This document shows, piece after piece, positions 15,513 to 23,529 of a stretch of DNA of 27,258 nt; the first letter of the stretch is position 1, and every line of letters starts with the position of its first letter. The translations under genes and the position numbers were made by a program. This stretch comes from Glacieibacterium sp964246975 (lineage in GTDB: Bacteria > Pseudomonadota > Alphaproteobacteria > Sphingomonadales > Sphingomonadaceae), in assembly GCA_964246975.1 (NCBI GenBank), contig CAXTSL010000036.1:1-27258 (forward strand), in the 5' to 3' direction. The notes beneath the pieces are model-generated. The model was not told the origin of the DNA. It made no database searches and saw only the letters and a program-made list of their open reading frames with translations.

Positions 15513-17100
15513 TCAGCCCCGCGCCCTGACGGCCGCCGCGTCCGCCACTTCGTCGCCCGCCTTCATCGCGCCTGCGGCGCGCAGGGTCCGCAGCCGCGCC
15601 ATCTCGGCCTTGAAGCGCGCCAGTTCGGCACCGCCGAGTTGCGTGCCGCCGAGGAACTTGAGCGTCATCGGGTTGACCGGCGCGCCCTTGAGCCAGACCT
15701 CGTAGTGGAGGTGCGGTCCCGTCGACAGCCCGGTCGACCCTGACCAGCCGATGACCTGACCCTGCGCCACCGTCTGGCCGTTCCTGACCGCGAACTTCGA
15801 CAGATGGGCGTAGGCCGTGCTGAGCGTGCCGTTGTGCTTGACCATGACATAGTTGCCATGGCCGCCGTGCCAGCCCGCGAAGCCGATCGTGCCGCCCGCC
15901 GCCGCCATGATCGGCGAGCCGCTCGGCACGCCGAAATCGACGCCTTGGTGCAGGCGCGAATAGTTGAGCAGCGGATGGAAGCGCATGCCGAACTCGCTCG
16001 TCATGCGCGCGCCGTCGACCGGCGTCCGCATCAGGCCCTTGCGCGCGCTCTCGCCGCTGGCGCGGAAGAACATCGGCTTGCCGCCATAGGTCCAGCGCAT
16101 CAGCTCGGTGTTGCCGAGGGCGGCGTAGAGAAGCCCCCCGGTCTCGGTCTCGCCGGTCGCGGCGCGGCGATGCTCGACGACAAGGTCGAAACGGTCGCGG
16201 CGACCGACGCCGTGCTGGAAGTCGACGGCATAGCCGAGCTGCTGGATTGCCTCGGCGGCGAGGCGCGCGGGGACGCCGGCGGCGCGCGCCGATGCGGCGA
16301 GGCTGCGACCGACGCTGCCCGAAATGCGCAGCGGCGTATCGTCGACGGCGATCGGCACGCGTCTCAACGCCAGCGCGCCATCGGCGCCGCGCGCGACTTC
16401 GAGGCGCAGGTCGAACGCGGCACGGAAGGCGAGGGCGTCGAGCGGGCGCGCCACGCGCTTCGACTCGCGGCGTCCGAGGACGAGATCGAGGCCCGTGTCG
16501 GTCAGGATGCGATCGAGGCGCACCTGCGAACCGACCATGCGCGCCACGAGGTTGGCGTCGTCGGTGCCGACGCCCGCCCGGCGCAGCGCGCCTTCGAGGC
16601 TGTCGGTGCGGCGAAACGGCGCGGTCAATTCGACGCGCGGGCGCTCGGGGGCTTCGGCGAGCGCTTCGACCGCGCGGCCCGGTGCGGTGAAACGGCCCGT
16701 CGTCGCGCCCAGTGCGAGCGGCGCAAAAGTATCGGGGCGCGCGTCCTCGGCCTGCGCGGGCGTCAGCGGCGCGCGCACGGGAACCGGTAGCCGCGTCAGG
16801 TTTACGCCCCCCGCAAGCATCGCCGCGGCGAGCGCGCCGAGCGTCGTCAACCCGCGCCACCAGGTCCGCGAGCCGATGCGGTCGCCTTGCGCGGCGGCAT
16901 AGGCATCCGCCCACCAGCCNNNNNNNNNNGCGGTCGCCGAGATCGACGCACAGTTCGGTGGCGGCGAGGCGGTCGACGAAGGCGCTGTCGGCCAGGCGTC
17001 CGGCGACGCGCGGCAGCGTGATGGCCGGCACCCCGAGGCGCGGCAAAAAACCGTCTGCCGCAAGCGCCAGTTCGCCCCCGCGTCCCCCCGCCTGAAACAA
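15513..17100 (-). CDS. M23 family metallopeptidase, interrupted by an assembly gap
   Basis: This is a membrane-anchored peptidoglycan hydrolase of the lysostaphin/LytM type. The C-terminal part (16919-15513) has a membrane segment after TWWRGLTTLGALAAAML, a long linker domain, then the M23 domain with HxxxD (LHQGVDFG) and HxH (GPHLHYEVW). The N-terminus is read in another frame, 17100-16930, starting at TTG with MFQAGGRGGELALAADG, which matches the opening I recall for sphingomonad relatives. The frames join only if the run of 10 Ns stands for a number of bases divisible by three. About 525 residues are visible plus those in the gap, near the family length. The misfit is best explained by a placeholder gap, not a mutation. 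Confidence 0.88.
16920..16929. other. Assembly gap (10 N)
   Basis: Ten unknown bases lie inside the M23 peptidase gene. Each side ends exactly on a codon boundary of its own frame (…GDR before, GWW… after, reading the minus strand), so the true length must be a multiple of three if the gene is intact. Confidence 0.99.
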
Positions 17101-17286
17101 GACTTTAGCCCCCGTCGCCGCCCGTATTGCCGGGGTTCAGCCGTCGCTTCGCCGCCGTTCCAAGTCAATGGCACGAGCCGCCGTGAATCAAGGGCTTGCG
17201 ACGAATCGCCGTCTTTGAACGGTCACTTGAATCGCGCGCCGGTTCGTGTCACCTTCGCTTCACGCCCAGACGTTTCATAGGAACCG

Positions 17287-17358
17287 ATGAGCAGAGCGAG
17301 CGTCCCCGCGTTGCCGGGCTTGTCCCCGGCCCCCGCCGCCCCCAGTTGGGCTGCATGA
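17287..17358 (+). CDS. Possible 23-residue leader ORF coupled to the helicase gene
   Basis: A short frame encodes MSRASVPALPGLSPAPAAP followed by SWAA and ends in a TGA that overlaps the helicase ATG (ATGA). AGGA lies just upstream of its start (17279-17282), while the helicase start itself has no visible binding site. This arrangement suggests translational coupling. The peptide is proline- and alanine-rich and I do not recognise it; it may exist only for regulation or by chance. Confidence 0.35.
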   Translation: MSRASVPALPGLSPAPAAPSWAA

Positions 17359-19874
17359 GCGGTTTGCTCCGTCCTTCACTCACGGCAGTTCTCGGCCCCA
17401 CCAACACGGGCAAAACCCATCTCGCGGTCGAGCGCATGTGCGGCCATGTCTCGGGGATGATCGGCTTCCCGCTCCGCCTGCTGGCGCGCGAGGTCTATGA
17501 CAAGGTCGTGGCGATCAAAGGTGCGCCCCAGGTCGCGCTGATCACCGGCGAGGAGAAGATCCTTCCTGCCACCGCGCGCTATTTCCTGTGCACCGCCGAA
17601 TCGATGCCCGGCGACCGCGCCGTCGCGTTCGTCGCTTTGGACGAGGGGCAGGTCGGGGCCGACCCCGAGCGCGGGCATGTCTTCACCGACCGCATGCTGC
17701 ACGCGCGCGGTTATGCCGAGACGATGATCCTCGGGTCCGAGACGCTGCGCCCGCTCATCCGCCGCATGCTCCCCGATGCCGAGATCGTGACGCGTCCGCG
17801 CTTCTCGACGCTCGCCTATGCGCCGCCGAAGAAGCTCAGCCGCCTGCCCAAGCGCACCGCGATCGTCGCGTTCACCGCCGCCGAAGTCTATGCGCTCGCC
17901 GAGATGCTGCGGTGGCACAAGGGCGGTGCGGCGGTGGTGATGGGCGGGCTCAGCCCGCGCACGCGCAATGCGCAGGTCGCGATGTACCAGTCGGGCGAGG
18001 TCGATTATCTCGTCGCCACCGATGCCATCGGCATGGGCCTCAACATGGATATCGCGCACGTCGCGTTCGCCAGCCTGCACAAGTTCGACGGGCGGCGACA
18101 CCGGCGGCTGAGCGTCAGCGAAATGGCGCAGATCGCCGGCCGCGCCGGACGGCACCAGCGCGATGGCAGCTTCGGCGTCGCGCAGCTCGGCCAGGACGCC
18201 GCGCAGACCTTCGACGCGGAGGAGATCGAGGCGATCGAGGCGCACCGCTTCCCGCCGCTGACGCATCTGGTGTGGCGCAACGCGGGACTCGAGTTCCAGA
18301 CGCTGCCGCGCCTCATCGCCAGCCTCGAGGAACTGCCGCGCGCGAGGGAACTCGTGCGCGCCGACGACGCCATCGACTTCGCGGTGCTCAAGCGCCTCGC
18401 GGGCGAGCCGTGGGTGATGGAGCGCGCGCGCGGCCACGCGATGCTCAAGCGCCTGTGGGCGGCTTGCCAGCTCCCCGACTATCGCAAGACCGGCCCCGAG
18501 CAGCACGCGCGGCTGGTGGGGCGGGTGTTCCGGCACTTGAGCGAAGGCGACGGGACGCTGCCGCCCGCGTGGATCGCCAGCGAGGTCGCCGCGCTCGACA
18601 ATGTCGCGGGCGACATCGCGACGCTGTCGGGGCGCATCTCGGCGGCGCGGACGTGGACCTATGCCGCGCACCGCCCCGGCTGGCTCGCCGATGGGGCCGA
18701 ATGGTCGGATCGCACGCGCGCGCTCGAGGACCGATTGTCCGACGCGCTCCACCTGCGGCTGACGCAGCGTTTCGTCGATCGGCGCACGGCGGTCTTGCTC
18801 AAAGATTTGAAGGTGCGCGGCGGCGAGCAGCGCGTCGCGGTCGATGCGAGCGACGGCACGCTGAGCGTCGAAGGGGAAGCAATCGGCACGCTCGACGGTT
18901 TCCGCTTCACCGCCGACCCGACGGCGCGCGCGGGCGAGCGCAAGCTGCTGCTGGCCGCCGCCGAGCGCCATCTGCCGCGCGAACTGGCGCGCCGCGCGGT
19001 CGCGCTCGCCGAGTCGGACGACGACGCCTTCGCGCTCGCCTTCGATGGCGGGATGCCGCCGCGCATCCTGTGGAACGGCGCGAAGATCGCCAAGCTGCGG
19101 CCGGGACGCGATGCGCTCCACCCGCGCATCGACCTCGACCGCGCGTTGGAGGCGATCCCGACGCCCGAGCGCGCGCGCGTCGTCGGGCGGCTGGCGGCAT
19201 GGTTCGAGGTGGCGCGCGACCGCGTGCTGGCTCCGCTGACCCGCGTTGCGCGACTGACGCCGTCGCTGTCGCCCGCCGCGCGCGGACTGATCGTCCGCCT
19301 CGTCGAGAACATGGGCTGTATGGCACGCGCCGATGTCCGCGCGCAGGTGGAGGCGCTGACGCGTGCCGACCGCGGCGCGCTGCTCAAGGCGGGGGTGCGG
19401 CTTGGCGTCGTCCACCTCTATGTTGCCGAGCTGCTGCGCCCCGAGGCGACGCGCTGGCGGCTGGCGCTGTGGGGGGTCGCGGCGGTCGCCGACGACCTGC
19501 CGCCGCCGCCGCTGGCGGGGCGCGTCACCATCGACGTCGAGGGCGCGGTGCCGCCCGCCTTCTACGGTGTCGCGGGCTTCTGGATCGTCGGCGCCCAGGC
19601 GGTGCGCGTCGACATGGTCGACCGGCTGGCGCGCGCCATGCACGGCGTCCGCGCCGGGCGTGCGGCCTTCGTCCCCGACGCCAAATGGGTCGCCAGCGTC
19701 GGCATGAGCCACGACGGCTTTGCCCGACTGATGCGCGCCCTTGGCTACCGCCTGCGCCTCGTCGACGGCGCGGCGGCGTTCGCATGGGGCGGGGTGAAGC
19801 CCGAGCGCGAGGTTGCGTCCGTTGTTTCTCCTTCCAACCCTTTTGCGGCGCTCGCAGGAATGAAAGGCAGGTAA
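17355..19874 (+). CDS. Suv3-like RNA helicase
   Basis: The 839-residue protein resembles the mitochondrial RNA helicase Suv3, common in Alphaproteobacteria. Walker A is GPTNTGKT (14-21), the Walker B variant is DEGQ (96-99), and motif VI is QIAGRAGR (259-266), with ATDAIGMGLNMDIAHV before it as in superfamily 2 helicases. The long C-terminal part (~330-839) is arginine- and alanine-rich and includes a late PAFYGVAGFWIVG segment. In mitochondria Suv3 works with a 3'-5' exonuclease in RNA turnover; the bacterial role is less clear. The S4-domain gene starts 3 bases after the stop, so the two are probably co-transcribed. The ATG at 17355 gives the usual short lead into LTAVLGPTNTGKT. Confidence 0.93.
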   Translation: MSGLLRPSLTAVLGPTNTGKTHLAVERMCGHVSGMIGFPLRLLAREVYDKVVAIKGAPQVALITGEEKILPATARYFLCTAESMPGDRAVAFVALDEGQVGADPERGHVFTDRMLHARGYAETMILGSETLRPLIRRMLPDAEIVTRPRFSTLAYAPPKKLSRLPKRTAIVAFTAAEVYALAEMLRWHKGGAAVVMGGLSPRTRNAQVAMYQSGEVDYLVATDAIGMGLNMDIAHVAFASLHKFDGRRHRRLSVSEMAQIAGRAGRHQRDGSFGVAQLGQDAAQTFDAEEIEAIEAHRFPPLTHLVWRNAGLEFQTLPRLIASLEELPRARELVRADDAIDFAVLKRLAGEPWVMERARGHAMLKRLWAACQLPDYRKTGPEQHARLVGRVFRHLSEGDGTLPPAWIASEVAALDNVAGDIATLSGRISAARTWTYAAHRPGWLADGAEWSDRTRALEDRLSDALHLRLTQRFVDRRTAVLLKDLKVRGGEQRVAVDASDGTLSVEGEAIGTLDGFRFTADPTARAGERKLLLAAAERHLPRELARRAVALAESDDDAFALAFDGGMPPRILWNGAKIAKLRPGRDALHPRIDLDRALEAIPTPERARVVGRLAAWFEVARDRVLAPLTRVARLTPSLSPAARGLIVRLVENMGCMARADVRAQVEALTRADRGALLKAGVRLGVVHLYVAELLRPEATRWRLALWGVAAVADDLPPPPLAGRVTIDVEGAVPPAFYGVAGFWIVGAQAVRVDMVDRLARAMHGVRAGRAAFVPDAKWVASVGMSHDGFARLMRALGYRLRLVDGAAAFAWGGVKPEREVASVVSPSNPFAALAGMKGR

Positions 19875-19877
19875 GTC

Positions 19878-20195
19878 TTGGTCTACGGTCAGGGATTGCG
19901 GCTCGACAAATGGTTGTGGTTCGCACGTCTGGCGAAATCGCGCGGCGATGCGCAGCGGCTCTGCGAAAGCCGCCATCTCCGGCTCGACGGGCGCGTCATC
20001 GACCGCGCCTCGGCGCTGGTCCGGGCGGGTTCGGTGGTCAGTTTCCCGCGCCACGAGGCGGTTGTGGTCGTCCGCGTCGAGGCGCTCAGCGACCGGCGCG
20101 GGCCGTATCCCGAGGCGCAGGAACTCTACACCGACCTCAGTGCTGGCAGCCGCAGCCCCCAACCGCAGTTGACGGACGCGCTCGCCGCCGTTTAG
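19878..20195 (+). CDS. S4 domain RNA-binding protein (Hsp15-like)
   Basis: The 105-residue protein carries an N-terminal S4 RNA-binding domain (LRLDKWLWFARLAKSRGDAQRLCESRHLRLDGRV, residues ~7-41) like the heat-shock protein Hsp15 (HslR), which binds stalled 50S subunits carrying peptidyl-tRNA. The start is TTG at 19878, placing LRLDKWLWFARL at the usual distance from the N-terminus, with AGGTAAG just upstream. It begins 3 bases after the helicase stop and is followed by fdxA. Its exact RNA target is not known. Confidence 0.92.
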   Translation: MVYGQGLRLDKWLWFARLAKSRGDAQRLCESRHLRLDGRVIDRASALVRAGSVVSFPRHEAVVVVRVEALSDRRGPYPEAQELYTDLSAGSRSPQPQLTDALAAV

Positions 20196-20233
20196 CAGGG
20201 GTGCCAAGGCACAGGGCCAACCGGGGACGCGCG

Positions 20234-20569
20234 ATGACGTATGTGGTGACCGAGGCTTGCATCAAGTGCAAGTACATGGATTGTGTCGAAGTCTGCCCTG
20301 TCGACTGTTTCTACGAGGGCGAGAACATGGTCGTCATCAACCCCAGCGAGTGCATCGACTGCGGCGTTTGCGAGCCCGAATGCCCCGCCGAGGCGATCCT
20401 TCCCGACACCGAGAACGGGCTGGAGAAGTGGCTTGAGCTGAACGCCTCGCTGTCGGCGTCATGGCCCAACATCACCGTCAAGGGGCCGACGCCGCCCGAT
20501 GCCGACGAGCATAAGGGCGAGGCGGGGAAGTACGACCTGTATTTCAGCGCGGAGCCGGGTCAGGGGTGA
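20234..20569 (+). CDS. fdxA: Seven-iron ferredoxin FdxA
   Basis: The 111-residue electron carrier binds a 3Fe-4S and a 4Fe-4S cluster, as in Azotobacter ferredoxin I. By comparison with that protein, Cys9, Cys17 and Cys50 should hold the 3Fe-4S cluster and Cys21, Cys40, Cys43 and Cys46 the 4Fe-4S cluster, with Cys25 the extra free cysteine. The C-terminal extension (NGLEKWLELNASLSASWPNIT) is typical of the alphaproteobacterial form. The ATG at 20234 has only a weak binding site. It follows the S4 gene by 38 bases and precedes a large inverted repeat that may end the transcript. Confidence 0.96.
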   Translation: MTYVVTEACIKCKYMDCVEVCPVDCFYEGENMVVINPSECIDCGVCEPECPAEAILPDTENGLEKWLELNASLSASWPNITVKGPTPPDADEHKGEAGKYDLYFSAEPGQG

Positions 20570-20591
20570 AGCTGCGTAGCGTCGACGAAGG

Positions 20592-20695
20592 CCCCCTCCG
20601 TCGGCTGCGCCGCCACCTTCCCCTGAAAAGGGGGAGGATTGCCGTCCTGCTCCTCCCCCTCTTCAGGGGGAGGTGGCGCGAAGCGACGGAGGGGG
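20592..20695. repeat. Large imperfect inverted repeat (intergenic repeat element)
   Basis: Two arms of about 45 bases, at 20592-20637 and 20652-20695, are near reverse complements around a 14-base spacer. They share the blocks CCCCCTCCGTCG, CACCT and CCCTGAA followed by GGGGGAGG. The element looks like the dispersed intergenic repeats (REP/BIME-like) of sphingomonads and could fold into a long hairpin that ends the fdxA transcript. It is followed by the carD upstream region. Confidence 0.8.
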
Positions 20696-20817
20696 GTCCT
20701 TCCGGCCCCCAAACTCCCCAGTGGAACCCGCGTCATTTTTCTGCTATGGTCGCTTCTGCGTAAGCGTTCGCGCGTTCCCAACCGGCCGCTGTGTCCCTGC
20801 CGGACGCGGCAACGGCC

Positions 20818-20823
20818 TATAAC
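20818..20823 (+). promoter_or_regulatory. Candidate -10 element for carD
   Basis: TATAAC matches 5 of 6 consensus positions and lies about 100 bases before the carD start. No good -35 box was found at 16-18 bases upstream. The rest of the 20696-20925 region shows no coding sequence. Confidence 0.3.
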
Positions 20824-20925
20824 AGTCGCCCGGCAGGTCAAGGCAAGGGTCCGGAAGCCTCGGTCGCGCCCCCGCGCGCGCCTCGGCTCGCCTGTCCTTT
20901 CGGGCGGCGCTGAGAGGATGACCAG

Positions 20926-21435
20926 ATGGTTGCAGCCAACCCCAAGCCGCTCAACTTCGTCGCCGGCGACTATGTCGTCTATCCCAAGCACGGCGTCGGG
21001 CGCGTCGTCGAAATCCAGAGTTCGGAGATCGCCGGCACCGCGCTCGAACTTTATGTGCTGCGCTTCGAGAAGGAGCGCATGACGCTGCGCGTTCCGACCA
21101 ACAAGGCCGAGGGCGTCGGCATGCGCAAGCTGTCGAGCCAGGCGACTTTGCTCGAGGCGATGACGACGTTGAAGGGCAAGGCCAAGATCAAGCGCACGAT
21201 GTGGAGCCGCCGCGCGCAGGAGTACGAGGCCAAGATCAATTCGGGCGATCTCGTGTCGATCGCCGAAGTGGTCCGCGACCTCCACCGCGCCGAGGACCAG
21301 CCCGAGCAAAGCTATTCGGAGCGTCAGATCTACGAAGCCGCCATCGGCCGCCTCGCGCGCGAACTCGCCGCGATGGAGAACATCGACGAACCGGCGGCAC
21401 AGGCGAAGATCGAACTGGTGCTCAAGGCCGCTTGA
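20926..21435 (+). CDS. CarD family transcriptional regulator
   Basis: The 169-residue protein is of the CarD/CdnL family, which binds the RNA polymerase beta subunit and stabilises open promoter complexes, notably at rRNA promoters. The N-terminal RNA polymerase-interacting domain contains FVAGDYVVYPKHGVGRVVEI and the beta-rich LELYVLRFEKERMTLRVPTNKA; the C-terminal helical DNA-binding domain contains RRAQEYEAKINSGDLVSIAEVVRDL. The start follows the site GAGAGGA. It has its own upstream region after the inverted repeat, so it is probably transcribed independently of fdxA. Confidence 0.95.
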   Translation: MVAANPKPLNFVAGDYVVYPKHGVGRVVEIQSSEIAGTALELYVLRFEKERMTLRVPTNKAEGVGMRKLSSQATLLEAMTTLKGKAKIKRTMWSRRAQEYEAKINSGDLVSIAEVVRDLHRAEDQPEQSYSERQIYEAAIGRLARELAAMENIDEPAAQAKIELVLKAA

Positions 21436-21445
21436 GCCCGGCTTG

Positions 21446-21475
21446 CCTCTCCTCCGCCGCGCGCGGCGGGGGAGG
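21446..21475 (+). terminator. GC-rich hairpin after carD that includes a ribosome binding site
   Basis: A perfect 16-base palindrome, CCGCCGCGCGCGGCGG at 21454-21469, is extended by pyrimidines on the left (CTCTCCT) and GGGGAGG on the right. It may terminate carD transcription, although no T tract follows. The right side contains the GGAGG that serves the next gene. Confidence 0.4.
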
Positions 21476-21482
21476 GGGAAGC

Positions 21483-21851
21483 GTGACGATGACCTACGTC
21501 CTGCTTGCCGATGCTCTCGTCGCGGTCCACGCGGCCTTCATCCTGTTCGCGCTGCTCGGGGCGAGCACGTTGGTGCGCTGGCCCCGGCTGGTCTGGCTCC
21601 ACCTGCCGGCGCTGGCGTGGGGGGCGTGGATCGAGTTTTCGGGTAATTATTGTCCGCTCACGCCGCTCGAAAATGCCTGGCGCGAACAAGGCGGCGAGGC
21701 GGGCTATGACGGCGGCTTCGTCGACCGCTACGTCACGCCGGTGATCTATCCCGACGGGCTGACGCACGACACGCAGCTGATCTATGGCGCGATCCTGATC
21801 GGCCTCAATCTGCTGTTCTACGCGCGCTTCGTCGCCGCGCGGCGACGCTAG
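21483..21851 (+). CDS. DUF2784 family membrane protein
   Basis: The 122-residue protein is a small inner-membrane protein of the DUF2784 family, function unknown. Hydrophobic segments lie at about residues 4-28, 35-52 and 98-117. The family's ADALVAVHAAFILF, WIEFSGNYCPLTPLENAWRE and the late GGFVDRYVTPVIYPDGL are present. GTG 21483 is chosen because GGAGG lies 7 bases upstream; ATG 21489 is in frame and would be 13 bases away. Its stop codon overlaps the convergent alanine dehydrogenase stop. Confidence 0.88.
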   Translation: MTMTYVLLADALVAVHAAFILFALLGASTLVRWPRLVWLHLPALAWGAWIEFSGNYCPLTPLENAWREQGGEAGYDGGFVDRYVTPVIYPDGLTHDTQLIYGAILIGLNLLFYARFVAARRR

Positions 21852-22945
21852 GGCACGAACTCCAGCCCCAGCGCCTCGGCGACCGCCGCGTGGCGGATCT
21901 TGCCGTCGGCGACGTTGAGGCCGGCCGCGAAATGCGGGTCGGCCGCCAGCGCCGCAGGCGCGCCGAGCTTCGCCAGCCTTAGCACGAACGGCAGCGTCGC
22001 ATTGTTAAGCGCGAAGGCGCTCGTCCGCGCGACTGCGCCGGGCATGTTGGCGACGCAGTAGTGGATGATGCCGTCGACGACATAGACGGGGTCCTGATGC
22101 GTCGTCGGGTGCGACGTCTCGAAGCAGCCACCCTGGTCGATGGCGATGTCGACGAGCACGCTGCCGCGCTTCATCAGGCCGAGCATGTCGCGGGTGATCA
22201 GCTTGGGGGCCGCCGCGCCGGGGATGAGCACTGCGCCGATGACGACGTGCGCCCCTTCGAGCATCGCCGAAATCGCCGCCTTCGACGAATAGACGGTCTT
22301 GACGCGCCCCGCGAACATCTCGTCGATCTCGGCGAGGCGGCTCGTCGAGATGTCGTAGATCGTCACGTCGGCGCGCAACCCGACCGCCATCTGCGCGGCG
22401 TTGATGCCGCTGACCCCGCCGCCGAGGATCGCCACCCGCGCCGGCGCGACGCCGGGGACGCCGCCGAGCAGGATGCCGCGCCCGCCCTGTTCCTTTTCGA
22501 GATAGTGCGCGCCGACCTGCACCGCCATGCGTCCGGCGACCTCGGACATCGGACGCAGCAGCGGCAGGCCCCCGGCGCGCTCGGTGACGGTCTCATAGGC
22601 GATGCACGTCGCGCCGCTCGCCATCAGCGCTTCGGCCTGCGGCTTGTCGGCGGCGAGATGGAGGTAGGTGAATAGCGTCTGGCCGGGCCGCAGCATCGCG
22701 CATTCGTGGAGCTGCGGCTCCTTGACCTTGACGATCAGGTCGGCGGTTCCGAACACCGTCGCCGCGTCGGGCGCGATCTCCGAACCTGCCGCGACATAAT
22801 CGGCGTCGGTGAAGTCGATGCCGTCGCCCGCGCCGGTCTCGACGGTGACGCGGTGGCCCGCCGCCGTCAGCTCGGCAACCGACGACGGCGTCAGCCCGAC
22901 GCGATATTCGTGAATCTTGATTTCCCTGGGGACGCCGACGTGCAT
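21848..22945 (-). CDS. ald: Alanine dehydrogenase
   Basis: This enzyme interconverts L-alanine and pyruvate with NAD+ and ammonia. The 365-residue protein aligns by eye to known enzymes at every key position: Arg15, Lys75 and His96 for pyruvate binding and catalysis, the Rossmann loop GGGVSG (175-180) with Asp198 for NAD, and Asp270 in DIAIDQGGCFE. The opening MHVGVPREIKIHEYRVGLTP is standard. The ATG at 22945 has GGAG about 9 bases upstream. A TTATAG sequence further upstream on the minus strand (near 22976) may be its -10 box. Confidence 0.97.
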   Translation of the reverse strand: MHVGVPREIKIHEYRVGLTPSSVAELTAAGHRVTVETGAGDGIDFTDADYVAAGSEIAPDAATVFGTADLIVKVKEPQLHECAMLRPGQTLFTYLHLAADKPQAEALMASGATCIAYETVTERAGGLPLLRPMSEVAGRMAVQVGAHYLEKEQGGRGILLGGVPGVAPARVAILGGGVSGINAAQMAVGLRADVTIYDISTSRLAEIDEMFAGRVKTVYSSKAAISAMLEGAHVVIGAVLIPGAAAPKLITRDMLGLMKRGSVLVDIAIDQGGCFETSHPTTHQDPVYVVDGIIHYCVANMPGAVARTSAFALNNATLPFVLRLAKLGAPAALAADPHFAAGLNVADGKIRHAAVAEALGLEFVP

Positions 22946-23065
22946 GGGGTTCGCTCCGCAATTTCGATGGCGCGGGCTATAACGCGCGGCGGCGGCGCTG
23001 TCGCGCTCCCGGGCGCACCGGCGGTGACGCCGGGTTTTCTGTTCACGCGTCGAAGGAGGACGAAG

Positions 23066-23389
23066 ATGGCGACGATCGATGCAGCCAGTCGGCTATTCAC
23101 CCTGATCAACACCTTCGAGGTCGAACCGGCGAATGCCGAGCGACTCGCCGAAATGCTCGTCTCGACGACGCGCGACACGATGCTCGGCAGGCCCGGCTTC
23201 GTTTCGGCGAGTATCCACGTCAGCGCCGACGCGACGCGCGTCGTCAACTATGCGCAATGGGCCACCAAGGCCGATTTCGACGCCATGCGCGCCGATCCTG
23301 CGGCGCAGGCGCACATGCGGGCGTGCGGCGCGCTGGCCGTCCGCTTCGACCCGAGCGCCTATCGGGTCGTCGACAGCATCGTGGCGTGA
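23066..23389 (+). CDS. Antibiotic biosynthesis monooxygenase (ABM) fold protein
   Basis: The 107-residue cytoplasmic protein has the ferredoxin-like ABM fold pattern: a first strand with LINTFEVEPANAERLAEML, the GRPGFVSASIHVSADATRVVNYAQW core, and a following helix KADFDAMRADPAAQAHM. Members range from quinol monooxygenases to proteins with no known activity, so the reaction is open. The start at 23066 has an excellent AAGGAGGA site. It is divergent from ald across a 120-base spacer. Confidence 0.88.
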   Translation: MATIDAASRLFTLINTFEVEPANAERLAEMLVSTTRDTMLGRPGFVSASIHVSADATRVVNYAQWATKADFDAMRADPAAQAHMRACGALAVRFDPSAYRVVDSIVA

Positions 23390-23529
23390 CCGACTGGCGC
23401 GTTGCGGGCGGGTACGCGACCTGCTAACGCGCCCGCCGTGACCGCCGGGGCCAATGGCAATGCAAAGATGATCGCGCGCGTCGCCGTGTCGCGCACCCGC
23501 GACCGCGCCCCGCTCGTTACGCGCTGCAG

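Noticed and set aside
15007..16919. Continuation of the M23 N-terminal frame through the gap to 15007
   Set aside because: Beyond the gap this frame is not the one that carries the M23 catalytic motifs; it only appears continuous because Ns contain no stop.
17376..20207. A 943-codon open frame on the minus strand opposite the helicase
   Set aside because: Stop-free antisense frames are common in DNA this rich in GC. The translation is low complexity (R, A, D, H) and matches no family I recognise.
17588..20569. A 993-codon open frame on the plus strand running through the helicase and S4 genes into fdxA
   Set aside because: Only its last part (fdxA, from 20234) has a recognisable protein; the rest is arginine- and alanine-rich out-of-frame translation of the helicase and S4 genes.
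20723..20750. GGAAC upstream of carD as an EcfG general-stress sigma factor promoter
   Set aside because: No CGTT-like -10 element lies 16-17 bases downstream.
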